From Rhodoglobus sp. (GTDB taxonomy: Bacteria; Actinomycetota; Actinomycetes; Actinomycetales; Microbacteriaceae), in NCBI GenBank assembly GCA_025463515.1, contig JAODAQ010000037.1, positions 1-64,000 on the forward strand: DNA of 64,000 nucleotides, written 5' to 3'. Below are positions 49,773-58,983 of this stretch, in pieces. Position 1 is the stretch's first letter; the number at the start of each line of letters is the position of its first letter. The notes below the pieces were generated by a model. The model was not told the DNA's origin, searched no databases, and saw only the letters and a list, made by a program, of their open reading frames with translations. Both the position numbers and the translations under genes were made by a program.

Positions 49773-50579
49773 CTAGTAGGTCACCGTGATGTTCCCCACA
49801 GTGGTCTGGAAGCGCAGCAGGGTGTCAGACGACGACTGGTTGTCGACGTCGACGCGCACGTCTCCCACGTTCGTGTCGGTCTCGACGCGGTACGAGCCGT
49901 GCGGCAGGCGCACGCGCTGGTCGCCCACGTTCGAGGTGATCGAGAGGGAGCGGGGCACGCTGTCCAGCGCGAGCTCGACATCCCCCGTGCTCGATTCGAT
50001 GGCGAGATCGCCCGAAACGCGGTACCCGTCGGAGACCACGTCTCCGACCGTCGACTCGAAGTCGGCGCTCGTGGCCGAGCCGTCGAGCTTCAGGTCGCCG
50101 GCGGTTCCGACGAAGCTGACGGCGGCGAAGTCCCCGCTGAGCGTGACATCCCCCACGTCGCTGTTCATGACGAGGTCGACCGGCACCGACCCCTGGGGCA
50201 GCACGATGCGCAGTCGCGGCGACAGGGTGAAGGTGAGCGGCATCCACCAGCCGCGGCCGTGGTCGATGACGCTCACGTCGAGGGTCGAGCCCACCACTTG
50301 GGCCTCGAAGGTCATGTCGCGCCGGTCTCCGTTCTGCGCGAACGTGAGCGTGGGGGCGTCTACCGCGCCGTACTCGATGACGACGTCGGTGACCTCGGCT
50401 GTGACCTTGAGGGCGTCGAAGGCGTCGTCGATCACGATCTCGCGCGAGGCATCCGTGCGGTTCGCCCCGGCGATCGCCCCGAACACCAGATAGCCCACGA
50501 AGAGCACGATGACTATCGAGCCGCCGATGAGCAGCGCGGTGCGCAGGGTGCGCGGGCGCACGGAAGTGGGAGTTGACAT
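49773..50579 (-). CDS. DUF4097 family beta-strand repeat membrane-anchored protein
   Basis: N-terminal TM then repeated G/D-VTL/VSGDF beta pattern (NSDVGDVTLSGDFAAVSFVGTAGDLKLDGSATSADFESTVGDV). Confidence 0.8.
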   Translation of the reverse strand: MSTPTSVRPRTLRTALLIGGSIVIVLFVGYLVFGAIAGANRTDASREIVIDDAFDALKVTAEVTDVVIEYGAVDAPTLTFAQNGDRRDMTFEAQVVGSTLDVSVIDHGRGWWMPLTFTLSPRLRIVLPQGSVPVDLVMNSDVGDVTLSGDFAAVSFVGTAGDLKLDGSATSADFESTVGDVVSDGYRVSGDLAIESSTGDVELALDSVPRSLSITSNVGDQRVRLPHGSYRVETDTNVGDVRVDVDNQSSSDTLLRFQTTVGNITVTY

Positions 50580-50588
50580 GGATGTCTC

Positions 50589-51245
50589 CTAGCGGGGTCT
50601 GAGGTCGCTGCCGAGATAGCGCAGCACAGCAAGGACGCGGCGATTGCCGCTGTCCTCTGGGGAGAGTTCGAGCTTGGTGAAGATGGCGGAGATGTGCTTC
50701 TCGACCGAGCCCTCGCTGATCGAGAGCCCCGCCGCGAGGGTGCTGTTCGACTGCCCCTCGGCGACGAGCGCGAGCACCACGAGCTCGCGCTCGGTGAGCC
50801 GCTCGAGGCCGTCCGTGCGGCGGGACCGCACGACGAGCTGGGCGACGACCTCGGGGTCGAGCACCGTGCCGCCCGAGCCGACCTCGGCCACCGCGGCGAG
50901 GAACGACTCGACATCGGCTACGCGGTCTTTCAGCAGGTAGCCGAGGCCGGCCGTGCGGTCGGCGATCAGTTCGGCGGCGTACCTCTCCTCTACGTACTGC
51001 GAGAGGACGAGCACCCGCACAGCGGGGTGCTGGGCGCGGATGAGCACCGCAGCACGGATTCCCTCATCCGTGAAAGTGGGCGGCATCCGCACGTCGACGA
51101 TGACCAGGTCGGGCTCGTGCTCGGCGACTGCCGAGAGCAGCGCCGTCGCGGTATCGACGGACGCCACGACCTCGTGGTCGTCGGCGAGCAGCAGTTCGAG
51201 GCCCGCCCTCAGTAGCACGGAGTCTTCGGCGATCAGGATGCGCAT
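50589..51245 (-). CDS. NarL/LuxR-type response regulator
   Basis: MRILIAEDSVLLRAGLELLL; VIVDVRMPP; LTERELVVLALVAEGQSNSTLAAGLSISEGSVEKHISAIFTKL. Confidence 0.94.
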   Translation of the reverse strand: MRILIAEDSVLLRAGLELLLADDHEVVASVDTATALLSAVAEHEPDLVIVDVRMPPTFTDEGIRAAVLIRAQHPAVRVLVLSQYVEERYAAELIADRTAGLGYLLKDRVADVESFLAAVAEVGSGGTVLDPEVVAQLVVRSRRTDGLERLTERELVVLALVAEGQSNSTLAAGLSISEGSVEKHISAIFTKLELSPEDSGNRRVLAVLRYLGSDLRPR

Positions 51246-52453
51246 GGCAGTTCCATCCCGAGCCGGGTGGGGCCGCCCGCGGGGCTGTCGAGGGTGAAGG
51301 TGCCGCCCGCCGAGCGGATCCGGGCCGCCATCCCGTCCAGACCGCCGCCCTCCTCGATGCGCGCGCCGCCGATGCCGTCGTCGATGACTCCGGCACTCAA
51401 GCGGCCGTCGGCGCAGGTCACGTAGACGCGGCAGGTCGTGGCCCCCGAGTGCTTCGAGACGTTGGTGAGAGCCTCGGCGATCGCGAAGTAGACGACGGCC
51501 TCGACCTCGGCCGAGAGCCTGCCGGGCAGGCTCACCTCGACGCGGGTCGGCACCGTGCATCGCGACGCGAGGGCTGACAGTGCCGCATCCAGCCCCCGGT
51601 CTGTCAGGACTGCCGGGTGGATGCCGCGTGCGAGCTGCCGCAGCTCGGTGATCGCCGCCTTCGCGTCGGTGTGCGCCTGGTCGAGCAGCGCGCGGGCGGC
51701 CGCGGGGTCGGAGTCCAGCTTCGCCTTCGCCATGCCGAGCGTCATCGCGACGGAGACGAGCATCGGCTGCGCGCCGTCGTGCAGGTCGCGCTCGATGCGC
51801 AGGCGCTCGATCGCCGCGGCATCCACTGCCGCCTGCCGCGCTCCGGACAGGGTGTCGATCTCGTGGCGCAGTTCCGCGTTGGCGGGCAGGCCGAGCAGCG
51901 GTGCGAGCACGACCCGGTCGAGCTGCCCCGCGAAGTACACCAGCGGCAGGGCCAGCAGGAAGAGCGCGACCGTGAGAACGGCGCTGGGCCCCACGCCGAG
52001 CACGTCGAGCAGGGGCGACTCGGCGAGGCTGCGCTGGCCGGCCAGCAGTTCGATGCCGGTCTGCAGGGCGGTGTAGACGACTGTGACCACGACGAGGCCG
52101 ATGACCATGCTCAGGAAGTGGTGAAGCAGGATGCGCCACGTCATCACATCCCGGAGGTCGCTGATGCCCTGCGCGAACGGGCGCTTCCAGCCCTCCTGGC
52201 CGGTGTGCGGGCGGATCGGCGCGGCGATCTCGGTTCCGAGGAGGGCGTTCGCCCGCAGGCGCTCGACCTCGCCGGTCAGGCGGGTGAAGGATGCGGCAGC
52301 CCCGAGCACGAGCAGGCCGATGCCCAGTGCCGGCAGGAGCGCGACGCCCGTGACGAGGAGCGCGAGGACGAGGCAGAACCACAGCGTGCCCAGCACGGCG
52401 TCGAGCAGCAGGTCGATCGCCGCCGACCACGTGAACACCAGGACTCTTCGCAT
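51233..52453 (-). CDS. Sensor histidine kinase (HisKA_3 type)
   Basis: IERDLHDGAQPMLVSVAMTLGMAKAKL; YFAIAEALTNVSKHSGAT; IDDGIGGARIEEGGGLDGMAARI. Confidence 0.94.
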   Translation of the reverse strand: MRRVLVFTWSAAIDLLLDAVLGTLWFCLVLALLVTGVALLPALGIGLLVLGAAASFTRLTGEVERLRANALLGTEIAAPIRPHTGQEGWKRPFAQGISDLRDVMTWRILLHHFLSMVIGLVVVTVVYTALQTGIELLAGQRSLAESPLLDVLGVGPSAVLTVALFLLALPLVYFAGQLDRVVLAPLLGLPANAELRHEIDTLSGARQAAVDAAAIERLRIERDLHDGAQPMLVSVAMTLGMAKAKLDSDPAAARALLDQAHTDAKAAITELRQLARGIHPAVLTDRGLDAALSALASRCTVPTRVEVSLPGRLSAEVEAVVYFAIAEALTNVSKHSGATTCRVYVTCADGRLSAGVIDDGIGGARIEEGGGLDGMAARIRSAGGTFTLDSPAGGPTRLGMELPCAS

Positions 52454-52536
52454 GCACTCACCGTAGGGCGTGGGTGCGGCGCGGCTCTGCCCCGCCAGCC
52501 CGAAGATTTCGCGGGGGCTATCCCCCAGTGGCCGGC

Positions 52537-53871
52537 TCAGTGCAGCGGCGTCAGCGCGTCGTCGGCCTGCACCGACTCCTTCTGGCTCAGGTACTGCGCC
52601 GAGATCGTGCGGTACGACTTCGTGAAGAAGGCGGCGACCGCGGCGAGCACCATCACGAGCCCCGCAACGAGGAAGATGAGGGCGATGCCGCGGGCCCTGC
52701 CCTCCCCGAGGAGCCAGCCGAACGCCTCCTGGCCGGGCGTCGAGCTCATGTACGGGATGATGAGGAACTGAGCGATCGGCGCGATGAGGAACGACGTGAT
52801 CGGCGCGGCCGAGGCCTCGAAGGCGCTCGCGAAGCCGAACACCCGGCCCTGCGTCTTGAACGGCACGACCTTCTGGATCACGGTCTGCTCCGAGGCCTCG
52901 ATGGCCGGGATGAGCGTCATGTAGAGCAGGATCCCGAGGGCGTACAGCCACCACGCCTCGCGGATCGTGAACAGGGCGCCGAGCACGCCCATCGCGATCA
53001 CGAGAAGCAGCATCGTGCGGATCGGGTTGCGCCCGAGGCCGAACTTGGCGATCAGCAGGCCGCCGATGATGAACCCGCACGACGTCACGCCGAGCACGAC
53101 GCCCCACAGCTCGACGGGGAACAGCTCGAGCCCGTACGGGTCCATGAGCGCCATGTAGACCCCGCCGATGAGGTTGTTGAACGTCGAGAAGATGATGAGG
53201 GCGAACAGCCCGGTCGCCGCGCGAACGGCGGTGATGCTGCCGCGCAGGTCGACGAGCGGGGCCTTCTCGGCCGACCGCTCGGGCTGCTCCTCCGGGATGC
53301 GCAGGAAGAGGAGGTGCACGAGTGCCGCCGCGGAGAGGAGTATCGCGATGACCAGGGTCCACCCCATTCCGAGCAGGCCGATGGAGAGCCCGCTGAAAAC
53401 GCTGGTGACGAGGAAGGCGAGACCCTGTACGGTGCCGACCAGGCCGTTCGCGTTCGCGTGCCGCTCCTCGGGAACGAGCAGCGTGACCGTGGTCGAGAGC
53501 GCGATGTTGCGCATGTTCTCGATGACCGCGCCGAACAGGATGATCGCCGAGAAGATCCAGAACATCGGTCCGCCGAGGTCGAGCAGCGCCTCCTCCGGGA
53601 AGACCAGGTACAGCCCGCCCGCGAAGCCGAACGCGATGAGGGTGACGACCCCGGCGAAGACCATCACGAGGTGCTTGCGGTGCCTGTCGACGATCGTGCC
53701 GAATATCATCGAGAACAGGGCGACCAGCAGCATGTACGCCCCGCCGACGATCCCGGTCGCCAGCACCGACCGCGTCTCGAGGTAGACCCAGAAGGTCAGT
53801 GCGAACCAGAGGAAGCTCGTTGTCACGTTGGCGACAGCAGTGTTGACGAGGATCTGGCCGAAGGTCCGCAT
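52537..53871 (-). CDS. MFS transporter
   Basis: 444 aa, about 12 TM; FSMIFGTIVDRHRKHLVMVFAGVV. Confidence 0.88.
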   Translation of the reverse strand: MRTFGQILVNTAVANVTTSFLWFALTFWVYLETRSVLATGIVGGAYMLLVALFSMIFGTIVDRHRKHLVMVFAGVVTLIAFGFAGGLYLVFPEEALLDLGGPMFWIFSAIILFGAVIENMRNIALSTTVTLLVPEERHANANGLVGTVQGLAFLVTSVFSGLSIGLLGMGWTLVIAILLSAAALVHLLFLRIPEEQPERSAEKAPLVDLRGSITAVRAATGLFALIIFSTFNNLIGGVYMALMDPYGLELFPVELWGVVLGVTSCGFIIGGLLIAKFGLGRNPIRTMLLLVIAMGVLGALFTIREAWWLYALGILLYMTLIPAIEASEQTVIQKVVPFKTQGRVFGFASAFEASAAPITSFLIAPIAQFLIIPYMSSTPGQEAFGWLLGEGRARGIALIFLVAGLVMVLAAVAAFFTKSYRTISAQYLSQKESVQADDALTPLH

Positions 53872-53911
53872 GGATCTAACCTATGTGTACAACGTCCACA
53901 TGTCGAGGGGG

Positions 53912-55285
53912 TCAGGCCAGAACTCCGGACAGTACTCGGAGCGCGCCCTCCCAGGCGGTGTCGGAGACCGTGGAGTAGTTCACCACGAGGGCGTCGCGGG
54001 CCTCGGGCTCACCGTGCCGGTACTCGGCCAGCCCGCTCACCATGAGTCCCCGCCGGGCCGCAGCCTCGACGGTCGCGCGCTCGGTGCCCGCGGGAAGTTC
54101 GAGAACTGCCTGCAGCCCGGCGGCCATGCCGGTGACCCGCACCGCGGGCGCCGCGAGCGCAAGCGCCGCGATCAGCTCGTCGCGGCGGCGGCGGTAGGTC
54201 TGGCGGCGGGCGCGCAGGTGGCGGTCGAAGCGTCCGGACGCGATGAAGTCGGCGAGGGTCAGCTGGTCGAGGACGCTCACGAGCTCGACCCGGCCCTTGG
54301 CGGCGAGCACATCGGGCACGAGGTCTTCGGGCAGGACTATCCAGCCGACCCGGAGCGCGGGGGCGAGCGACTTGCTCGCGGTGCCGAAGTACACGACACG
54401 CTCGGGGTCGAGGCCCTGCAGTGCACCGACCGGCCTGCGGTCGTACCGGAACTCGCCGTCGTAGTCGTCCTCGAGGATGTACCCGCCGCTCCCGTGCGCC
54501 CACTCGAGCGCGGCGAGCCGCCGTTCGGGCGAGAGCGCCACCCCGGTCGGGAACTGGTGCGCGGGCGTGAGCAGCGCGGCGCCCACGCCGAGTTCGCGGA
54601 GGTCGCCCGTGCGGGCGCCGCCCTCGTCGACGGCGAGCGCCGGGATGCCCAGGCCGAGGTCCGCGAGCAGCGCCCGGTACAGCCCCAGGCCGTAGGACTC
54701 GACGCCGATCGCGCGCACCCCGCGCGCCTGGAGCGCCCGCGCCACGAGACCGAGGCCGTTGTGGAACCCGGAGCACACCACGATCCGCCCGGGCCCCGTC
54801 CGCACGCCGCGCACCCGCGAGAGGTAGTCCGCGAGCGCCACCCGCAGCTCCGGGCTGCCCGCCGGGTCGCCGTAGCCGAATGCGCTGTACGGGGCCGCCG
54901 CCATCGCGCGCCGGGCGGAGGCGAGCCACTGCGCGCGCGGGAAGTCCGCGAACTCCATCGACCCGGGCGTGAGCCCGTGCACGGGAGGCACCGCCGGCAC
55001 GGGCGGGGCCGGCCGCGGCTCGGTCCGGGGCGCGACGGCGGTCCCCGACCCCTGCCGCGCGATGAGCCACCCCTCGGCGACGAGCTCGGCGTAGCACTCG
55101 GTCACCGTGCTGCGCGCGATCCCGAGGTCGGCGGCGAGCGCTCGGGAGGCGGGAAGCCGGGTGCCAGGAGCAAGTCGCCCCGATCGCACGGCCTCGCGGA
55201 GGGCATCCGTCAGCCCGGCGCGCCTGCGCCCCTTGATCTCCAGCAGGAGGTCGAGGGACGCGGAAGTGGTCTGCGTTTTCGCCAT
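53912..55285 (-). CDS. MocR-like regulator (GntR HTH fused to aminotransferase class I domain)
   Basis: GRLAPGTRLPASRALAADLGIARSTVTECYAELVAEGWL; LVVCSGFHNGLGL-type AAT fold, YILEDDYDGEFRYDRRPVGALQGLDPERVVYFGTASKSLAPALRVGW. Confidence 0.93.
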   Translation of the reverse strand: MAKTQTTSASLDLLLEIKGRRRAGLTDALREAVRSGRLAPGTRLPASRALAADLGIARSTVTECYAELVAEGWLIARQGSGTAVAPRTEPRPAPPVPAVPPVHGLTPGSMEFADFPRAQWLASARRAMAAAPYSAFGYGDPAGSPELRVALADYLSRVRGVRTGPGRIVVCSGFHNGLGLVARALQARGVRAIGVESYGLGLYRALLADLGLGIPALAVDEGGARTGDLRELGVGAALLTPAHQFPTGVALSPERRLAALEWAHGSGGYILEDDYDGEFRYDRRPVGALQGLDPERVVYFGTASKSLAPALRVGWIVLPEDLVPDVLAAKGRVELVSVLDQLTLADFIASGRFDRHLRARRQTYRRRRDELIAALALAAPAVRVTGMAAGLQAVLELPAGTERATVEAAARRGLMVSGLAEYRHGEPEARDALVVNYSTVSDTAWEGALRVLSGVLA

Positions 55286-55331
55286 AGAACTGGACCATAC
55301 TCCCCTGCCGCTTGGAACGTACAGTCGAACC

Positions 55332-56519
55332 ATGAACGCACACCGCACCCTCCCGGCCGGCGTCGCCCTAGCCGGCAGCGCTGTCGCCTTCACGAGCCTC
55401 TACCTCGCCGCCGGATCCCTCACGCCGCTGCTCGTGCTCTACCGGCAGCAGTGGCAGTTCGCGCCGTCGATGCTCACCCTCGCCTTCGCCGTCTACGCCG
55501 CCGGATTCCTCGTCGCCGCCCTCACCCTCGGCTCGCTGTCCGACCACCTCGGCCGCCGCCCGGTCCTGATCGGCGCTCTCGTGGTGCAGCTCGCCTCGAA
55601 CGTCGTGTTCCTCGTCGCACCGGACGTCGGCTGGGTCATCGCCGGCCGCATCATCCAGGGCGTCGCGAGCGGGGCGGCCACTGCGGCGTTCACCGCGGCA
55701 CTCGTCGAGCTCGCGCCCGCGCACCTCAAGCGCCTCGGGTCGATCCTCGGCAGCGTGTGCCTCACGGGCGGGCTGGCCGCGGGCTCGCTGCTCGCGGGAC
55801 TCGCCGCGCAACTGAGCCCCTCCGCCACCACGATCGTGTTCGGCATCCTGATCGCGCTCACCGTCGTGGGCGGCGTGACCGTGCTGCTCTCCCCCGAGAC
55901 CATGCCGCGCAACCCCGGCGCCGCGCGCTCCCTCCTCCCGCGCGTGACCGTGCCGCAGGCCGCGCGGGCCGAATTCGCCGCCGCGGCACCCGTCGCCGCC
56001 GCGGTGTGGATGCTCGCCGGCCTCTCCGGCGGACTCGCACCCAGCCTCATCCGGAGCGTCTTCGCACTCGACAGCGGCTTCCTCAACGGGCTCACCGGCT
56101 TCATCGCGCCCGCGGTCTCGACGGTGATCGGGCTCTCCTTCGCCAAGGTCGACCCGCGCCGGGCCATGACGATCGGCATCTGGGCCTCGATCGTCGGCGC
56201 CGTGGGGATCATCGCGGGCGTGCTGCTCGGCAGCCTGCCCCTCATGATCGCCGGCCAGGCTGTCGCCGGCGTGGGCTTCGGCGCCGCGTTCACCGCGACG
56301 CTGCGGCTCGTGCTGCCCCTCGCCGAGCCGCAGAAGCGCGCGGGCGTCGTGGCCGCGATCTACGTCGTCTCCTACGTCGCGTTCGGCCTCCCGATCGTCG
56401 TCGAGGGGCAGCTCGTGGGCGTCGTCGGGGAGATCCCGGCGGTCGTCGGCTACACCGTGCTCGCGGTCGCGCTCACGGTCGTGAGCCTCATCGCCCAGGC
56501 GCGCCTGAAGCGCCGCTAG
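55332..56519 (+). CDS. MFS transporter
   Basis: FAVYAAGFLVAALTLGSLSDHLGRRPVLIGAL; divergent from MocR gene. Confidence 0.9.
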   Translation: MNAHRTLPAGVALAGSAVAFTSLYLAAGSLTPLLVLYRQQWQFAPSMLTLAFAVYAAGFLVAALTLGSLSDHLGRRPVLIGALVVQLASNVVFLVAPDVGWVIAGRIIQGVASGAATAAFTAALVELAPAHLKRLGSILGSVCLTGGLAAGSLLAGLAAQLSPSATTIVFGILIALTVVGGVTVLLSPETMPRNPGAARSLLPRVTVPQAARAEFAAAAPVAAAVWMLAGLSGGLAPSLIRSVFALDSGFLNGLTGFIAPAVSTVIGLSFAKVDPRRAMTIGIWASIVGAVGIIAGVLLGSLPLMIAGQAVAGVGFGAAFTATLRLVLPLAEPQKRAGVVAAIYVVSYVAFGLPIVVEGQLVGVVGEIPAVVGYTVLAVALTVVSLIAQARLKRR

Positions 56520-56551
56520 TTCCACCCCTCAACAGAAAGCAGGTCCATCCC

Positions 56552-57133
56552 ATGTCCCGAATCTTCCTCGCCGGTGCGTCCGGCGTCATCGGCCAGCGCC
56601 TCATCCCGCTGCTCGTCGAGGCCGGCCACGTCGTCGGCGGAATGACCCGGTCCGCCAGCAAGGCCGACCACTTGGCCGAGCTCGGTGCCGAGCCGATCGT
56701 CGTCGACGTCTTCGACCGCGACGCCCTCATCAAGGCCGTCGTCGACTTCAAGCCCGACGTGATCCTGAACGAGCTCACCGACCTCCCCGACGATGTCACC
56801 AAGATCGGCGACCACTCCGAGCTCAACGCCCGCATCCGCACCGAGGGCAACCAGAACATCATCGACGCCGCCCGCGCGGCCGGCTCCCCGAAGATCCTCG
56901 CGCAGACGGTCGCCTGGCAGCTGCCCGACGGCCCGGATGCCCGCGCCGTCGCCTCGCTCGAGCAGGCCGTGCTGGCAGAGGGCGGTGTCGTGCTCAGCTA
57001 CGGCCAGTTCTACGGACCGGGCACCTACAACGAGCAGGCGCCCGCCGACCCGAGGGTGCAGATCGACCGCGCCGCGCAGCGCACCGTCGAGCTGCTCGAC
57101 GCGCCCTCCGGAGTCGTCGTCATCACCGACTGA
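56552..57133 (+). CDS. NAD(P)-dependent epimerase/NAD(P)H-binding protein (short)
   Basis: RIFLAGASGVIGQRLIPLLVEAGHVVGGMTRS Rossmann motif. Confidence 0.82.
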   Translation: MSRIFLAGASGVIGQRLIPLLVEAGHVVGGMTRSASKADHLAELGAEPIVVDVFDRDALIKAVVDFKPDVILNELTDLPDDVTKIGDHSELNARIRTEGNQNIIDAARAAGSPKILAQTVAWQLPDGPDARAVASLEQAVLAEGGVVLSYGQFYGPGTYNEQAPADPRVQIDRAAQRTVELLDAPSGVVVITD

Positions 57134-57138
57134 CGGAA

Positions 57139-57429
57139 TCAGCGCTCTGGCTTGGTGGCCTTGCCGTCGAGCCAGAGCGTCTCCGACTCGTCGCGGTGCA
57201 CGCCATCGGTGCCGACGTGCTTCACGCTGATCGCCGGCCCCTTGGTGATCACGTGAACGAGCGCCATGGCGTGCCCGCGGCCGAGGCCGTAGTCGGCGGC
57301 GAGCCACTCCACGATGGGAGTGGCCTTCGTGCTCGAGTCGAACCCCTTCTCGGCGGCGAGCGCGAGGAACTCCCGCGGCGTCACGCCCGTCTTCTCCTCG
57401 ATGTTGTCGAGATAGGCCTGGAATGACAT
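57139..57429 (-). CDS. DUF4287 domain protein
   Basis: SFQAYLDNIEEKTGVTPREFLALAAEKGF...ATPIVEWLAADYGLGRGHAMALVHVI. Confidence 0.85.
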   Translation of the reverse strand: MSFQAYLDNIEEKTGVTPREFLALAAEKGFDSSTKATPIVEWLAADYGLGRGHAMALVHVITKGPAISVKHVGTDGVHRDESETLWLDGKATKPER

Positions 57430-57444
57430 GGGGTTCCTCCTCCG

Positions 57445-58983
57445 TCAGCTCGTGACGAGCAGCACCCAGTCTTCCGTGTCGGGCTTGGGCGGGACAAGCC
57501 ACGAGCCGCCCTCGGGAACCGCAGCCCCGATCGGCACGTACTCCTCCGCGCGGGGGTTGAACCACGTCGCCGTATACGCCTTCGCGGGGTCCATGCCCGC
57601 CAGCGCGCCCGTCTCGAGCCCGGCGCCGTAGAAGTACGCAACGTATGTCACGTTGCCATACGTCGCCAGCACCGACTCCTCCGGCGCCGCGAACGAGCCG
57701 TACGCCGGGTCGCCGAACCTCGGCACGAGCCGCTGCCAGTCGCCGAGCCCCTCGAAGAACCGGCGCAGGATGCCCATCTGCACCCCGCCCGGGCGGTCGA
57801 GCCCGTCGAACCAGGGCGTGCCGTTCTGGAAGTCGTCCCACCCGGGCACGTCGTAGTCCCACTTGATCGCCCACACGCCCGTGACACCGTAGGTGTAGCC
57901 GTAGCTGCCGCACAGCAGCGCCTTCCACGCCGACTGCCGCGGGGCATCCGGCGGCACGCTCCAGATGCCCTCGTAGTTGGCCTCGGTCTCGAGGAACGGC
58001 TTGCGCGGCTCGAAGTCCCAGTACGACTTGTAGTGCTGCTGCGAACGGACCTCCTCGTGCCCGCCCTGGGTCGGGAACCAGGTGTGCCACGGCTCCTCGC
58101 CGAACGTCTTCGGCTCGCCCACCGAGTACATGTGGGCGCCGAGCGGGTGGTGGTATCCGTCGTTCTCGGCGATGGTCTGCGCGGCCGCGCGCCAGGTGTC
58201 CATCGACGCGTACTCGTTCTCGATGTCGACCTCCTGCCCCGTGATCCAGACGATGGGGTGCGCGGCGTAGCGCGCGGTCACGTACCGGGCGAAGTGGCTG
58301 AGGGCCTCGGCGCCGATCCGGCCGGTCTCGGTGTGCACGCCGAGCCCCAGTGCGATGACGGTGCCGTGGTCGGCGAGGTAGTCCATCATCACGTCGAACT
58401 GCTCGGTGAAGGCCTGCGGGTTGAGGTGCGTGAAGTCCTCGGTCCACCAGTTCACCCGGGAGACGTTGCCGCCGCCGTCGTTGAGCGCGGCATCCGGATA
58501 GGTCTGGTAGACGGTGAAGCCGAGCTCCCGGTCGTGGTCGGCCGTGATGCGGAACTGGCTGTCGCCCGCGATGCGCGGGTGGTTGCTCGCGTCGAGGCGC
58601 TCGTAGTTCGGCGCCTGCCAGTGGGTGTTGCCGAGCCAGAAGAAGGGGGTGCCGTCGGCGTGCTCGAACGCGCGCTCGCTCACCCGCACGAACCCGTGCC
58701 TGTAGATGTCGAGCTCGCCCGAGTACGGCACCGCGCGGATCTCGCCAGTCTCTGCGATGTCGCTGTTCGACGTGACCGCGTAGCTCCACAGCCCGACCTC
58801 GGTCGGGGCGAACCGCACCTTCCAGACGTCCCCGCCGTCCCAGAACCCCGGCAGGGCGATGGTCGCGCCGCTCGGCCCGGTGAAGACGGCGCTGACCCGG
58901 ACGTCGGTATCCGGATGCTCGTAGCGGGCCGAGCTCCGCAGCACGACCTCCACACGGTTCCACTGCTCGACCTCGTGCGTCAT
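57445..58983 (-). CDS. DUF5060/DUF4038 family putative glycoside hydrolase
   Basis: GATIALPGFWDGGDVWKVRFAPTEVGLWSYAVTS; GTPFFWLGNTHWQAPNYE; IVWITGQEVDIEN. Confidence 0.82.
   Translation of the reverse strand: MTHEVEQWNRVEVVLRSSARYEHPDTDVRVSAVFTGPSGATIALPGFWDGGDVWKVRFAPTEVGLWSYAVTSNSDIAETGEIRAVPYSGELDIYRHGFVRVSERAFEHADGTPFFWLGNTHWQAPNYERLDASNHPRIAGDSQFRITADHDRELGFTVYQTYPDAALNDGGGNVSRVNWWTEDFTHLNPQAFTEQFDVMMDYLADHGTVIALGLGVHTETGRIGAEALSHFARYVTARYAAHPIVWITGQEVDIENEYASMDTWRAAAQTIAENDGYHHPLGAHMYSVGEPKTFGEEPWHTWFPTQGGHEEVRSQQHYKSYWDFEPRKPFLETEANYEGIWSVPPDAPRQSAWKALLCGSYGYTYGVTGVWAIKWDYDVPGWDDFQNGTPWFDGLDRPGGVQMGILRRFFEGLGDWQRLVPRFGDPAYGSFAAPEESVLATYGNVTYVAYFYGAGLETGALAGMDPAKAYTATWFNPRAEEYVPIGAAVPEGGSWLVPPKPDTEDWVLLVTS

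Noticed and set aside
55286-55331. TGGACCATA / TGGAACGTA direct repeats between mocR and MFS
   Set aside because: Plausible MocR-type operator but too short and degenerate to support from sequence alone.
53828-57133. 1101-aa plus-strand ORF
   Set aside because: Only the last 193 residues (from 56552) are a credible NAD(P)-binding protein; the rest is shadow of MocR and out-of-frame MFS.
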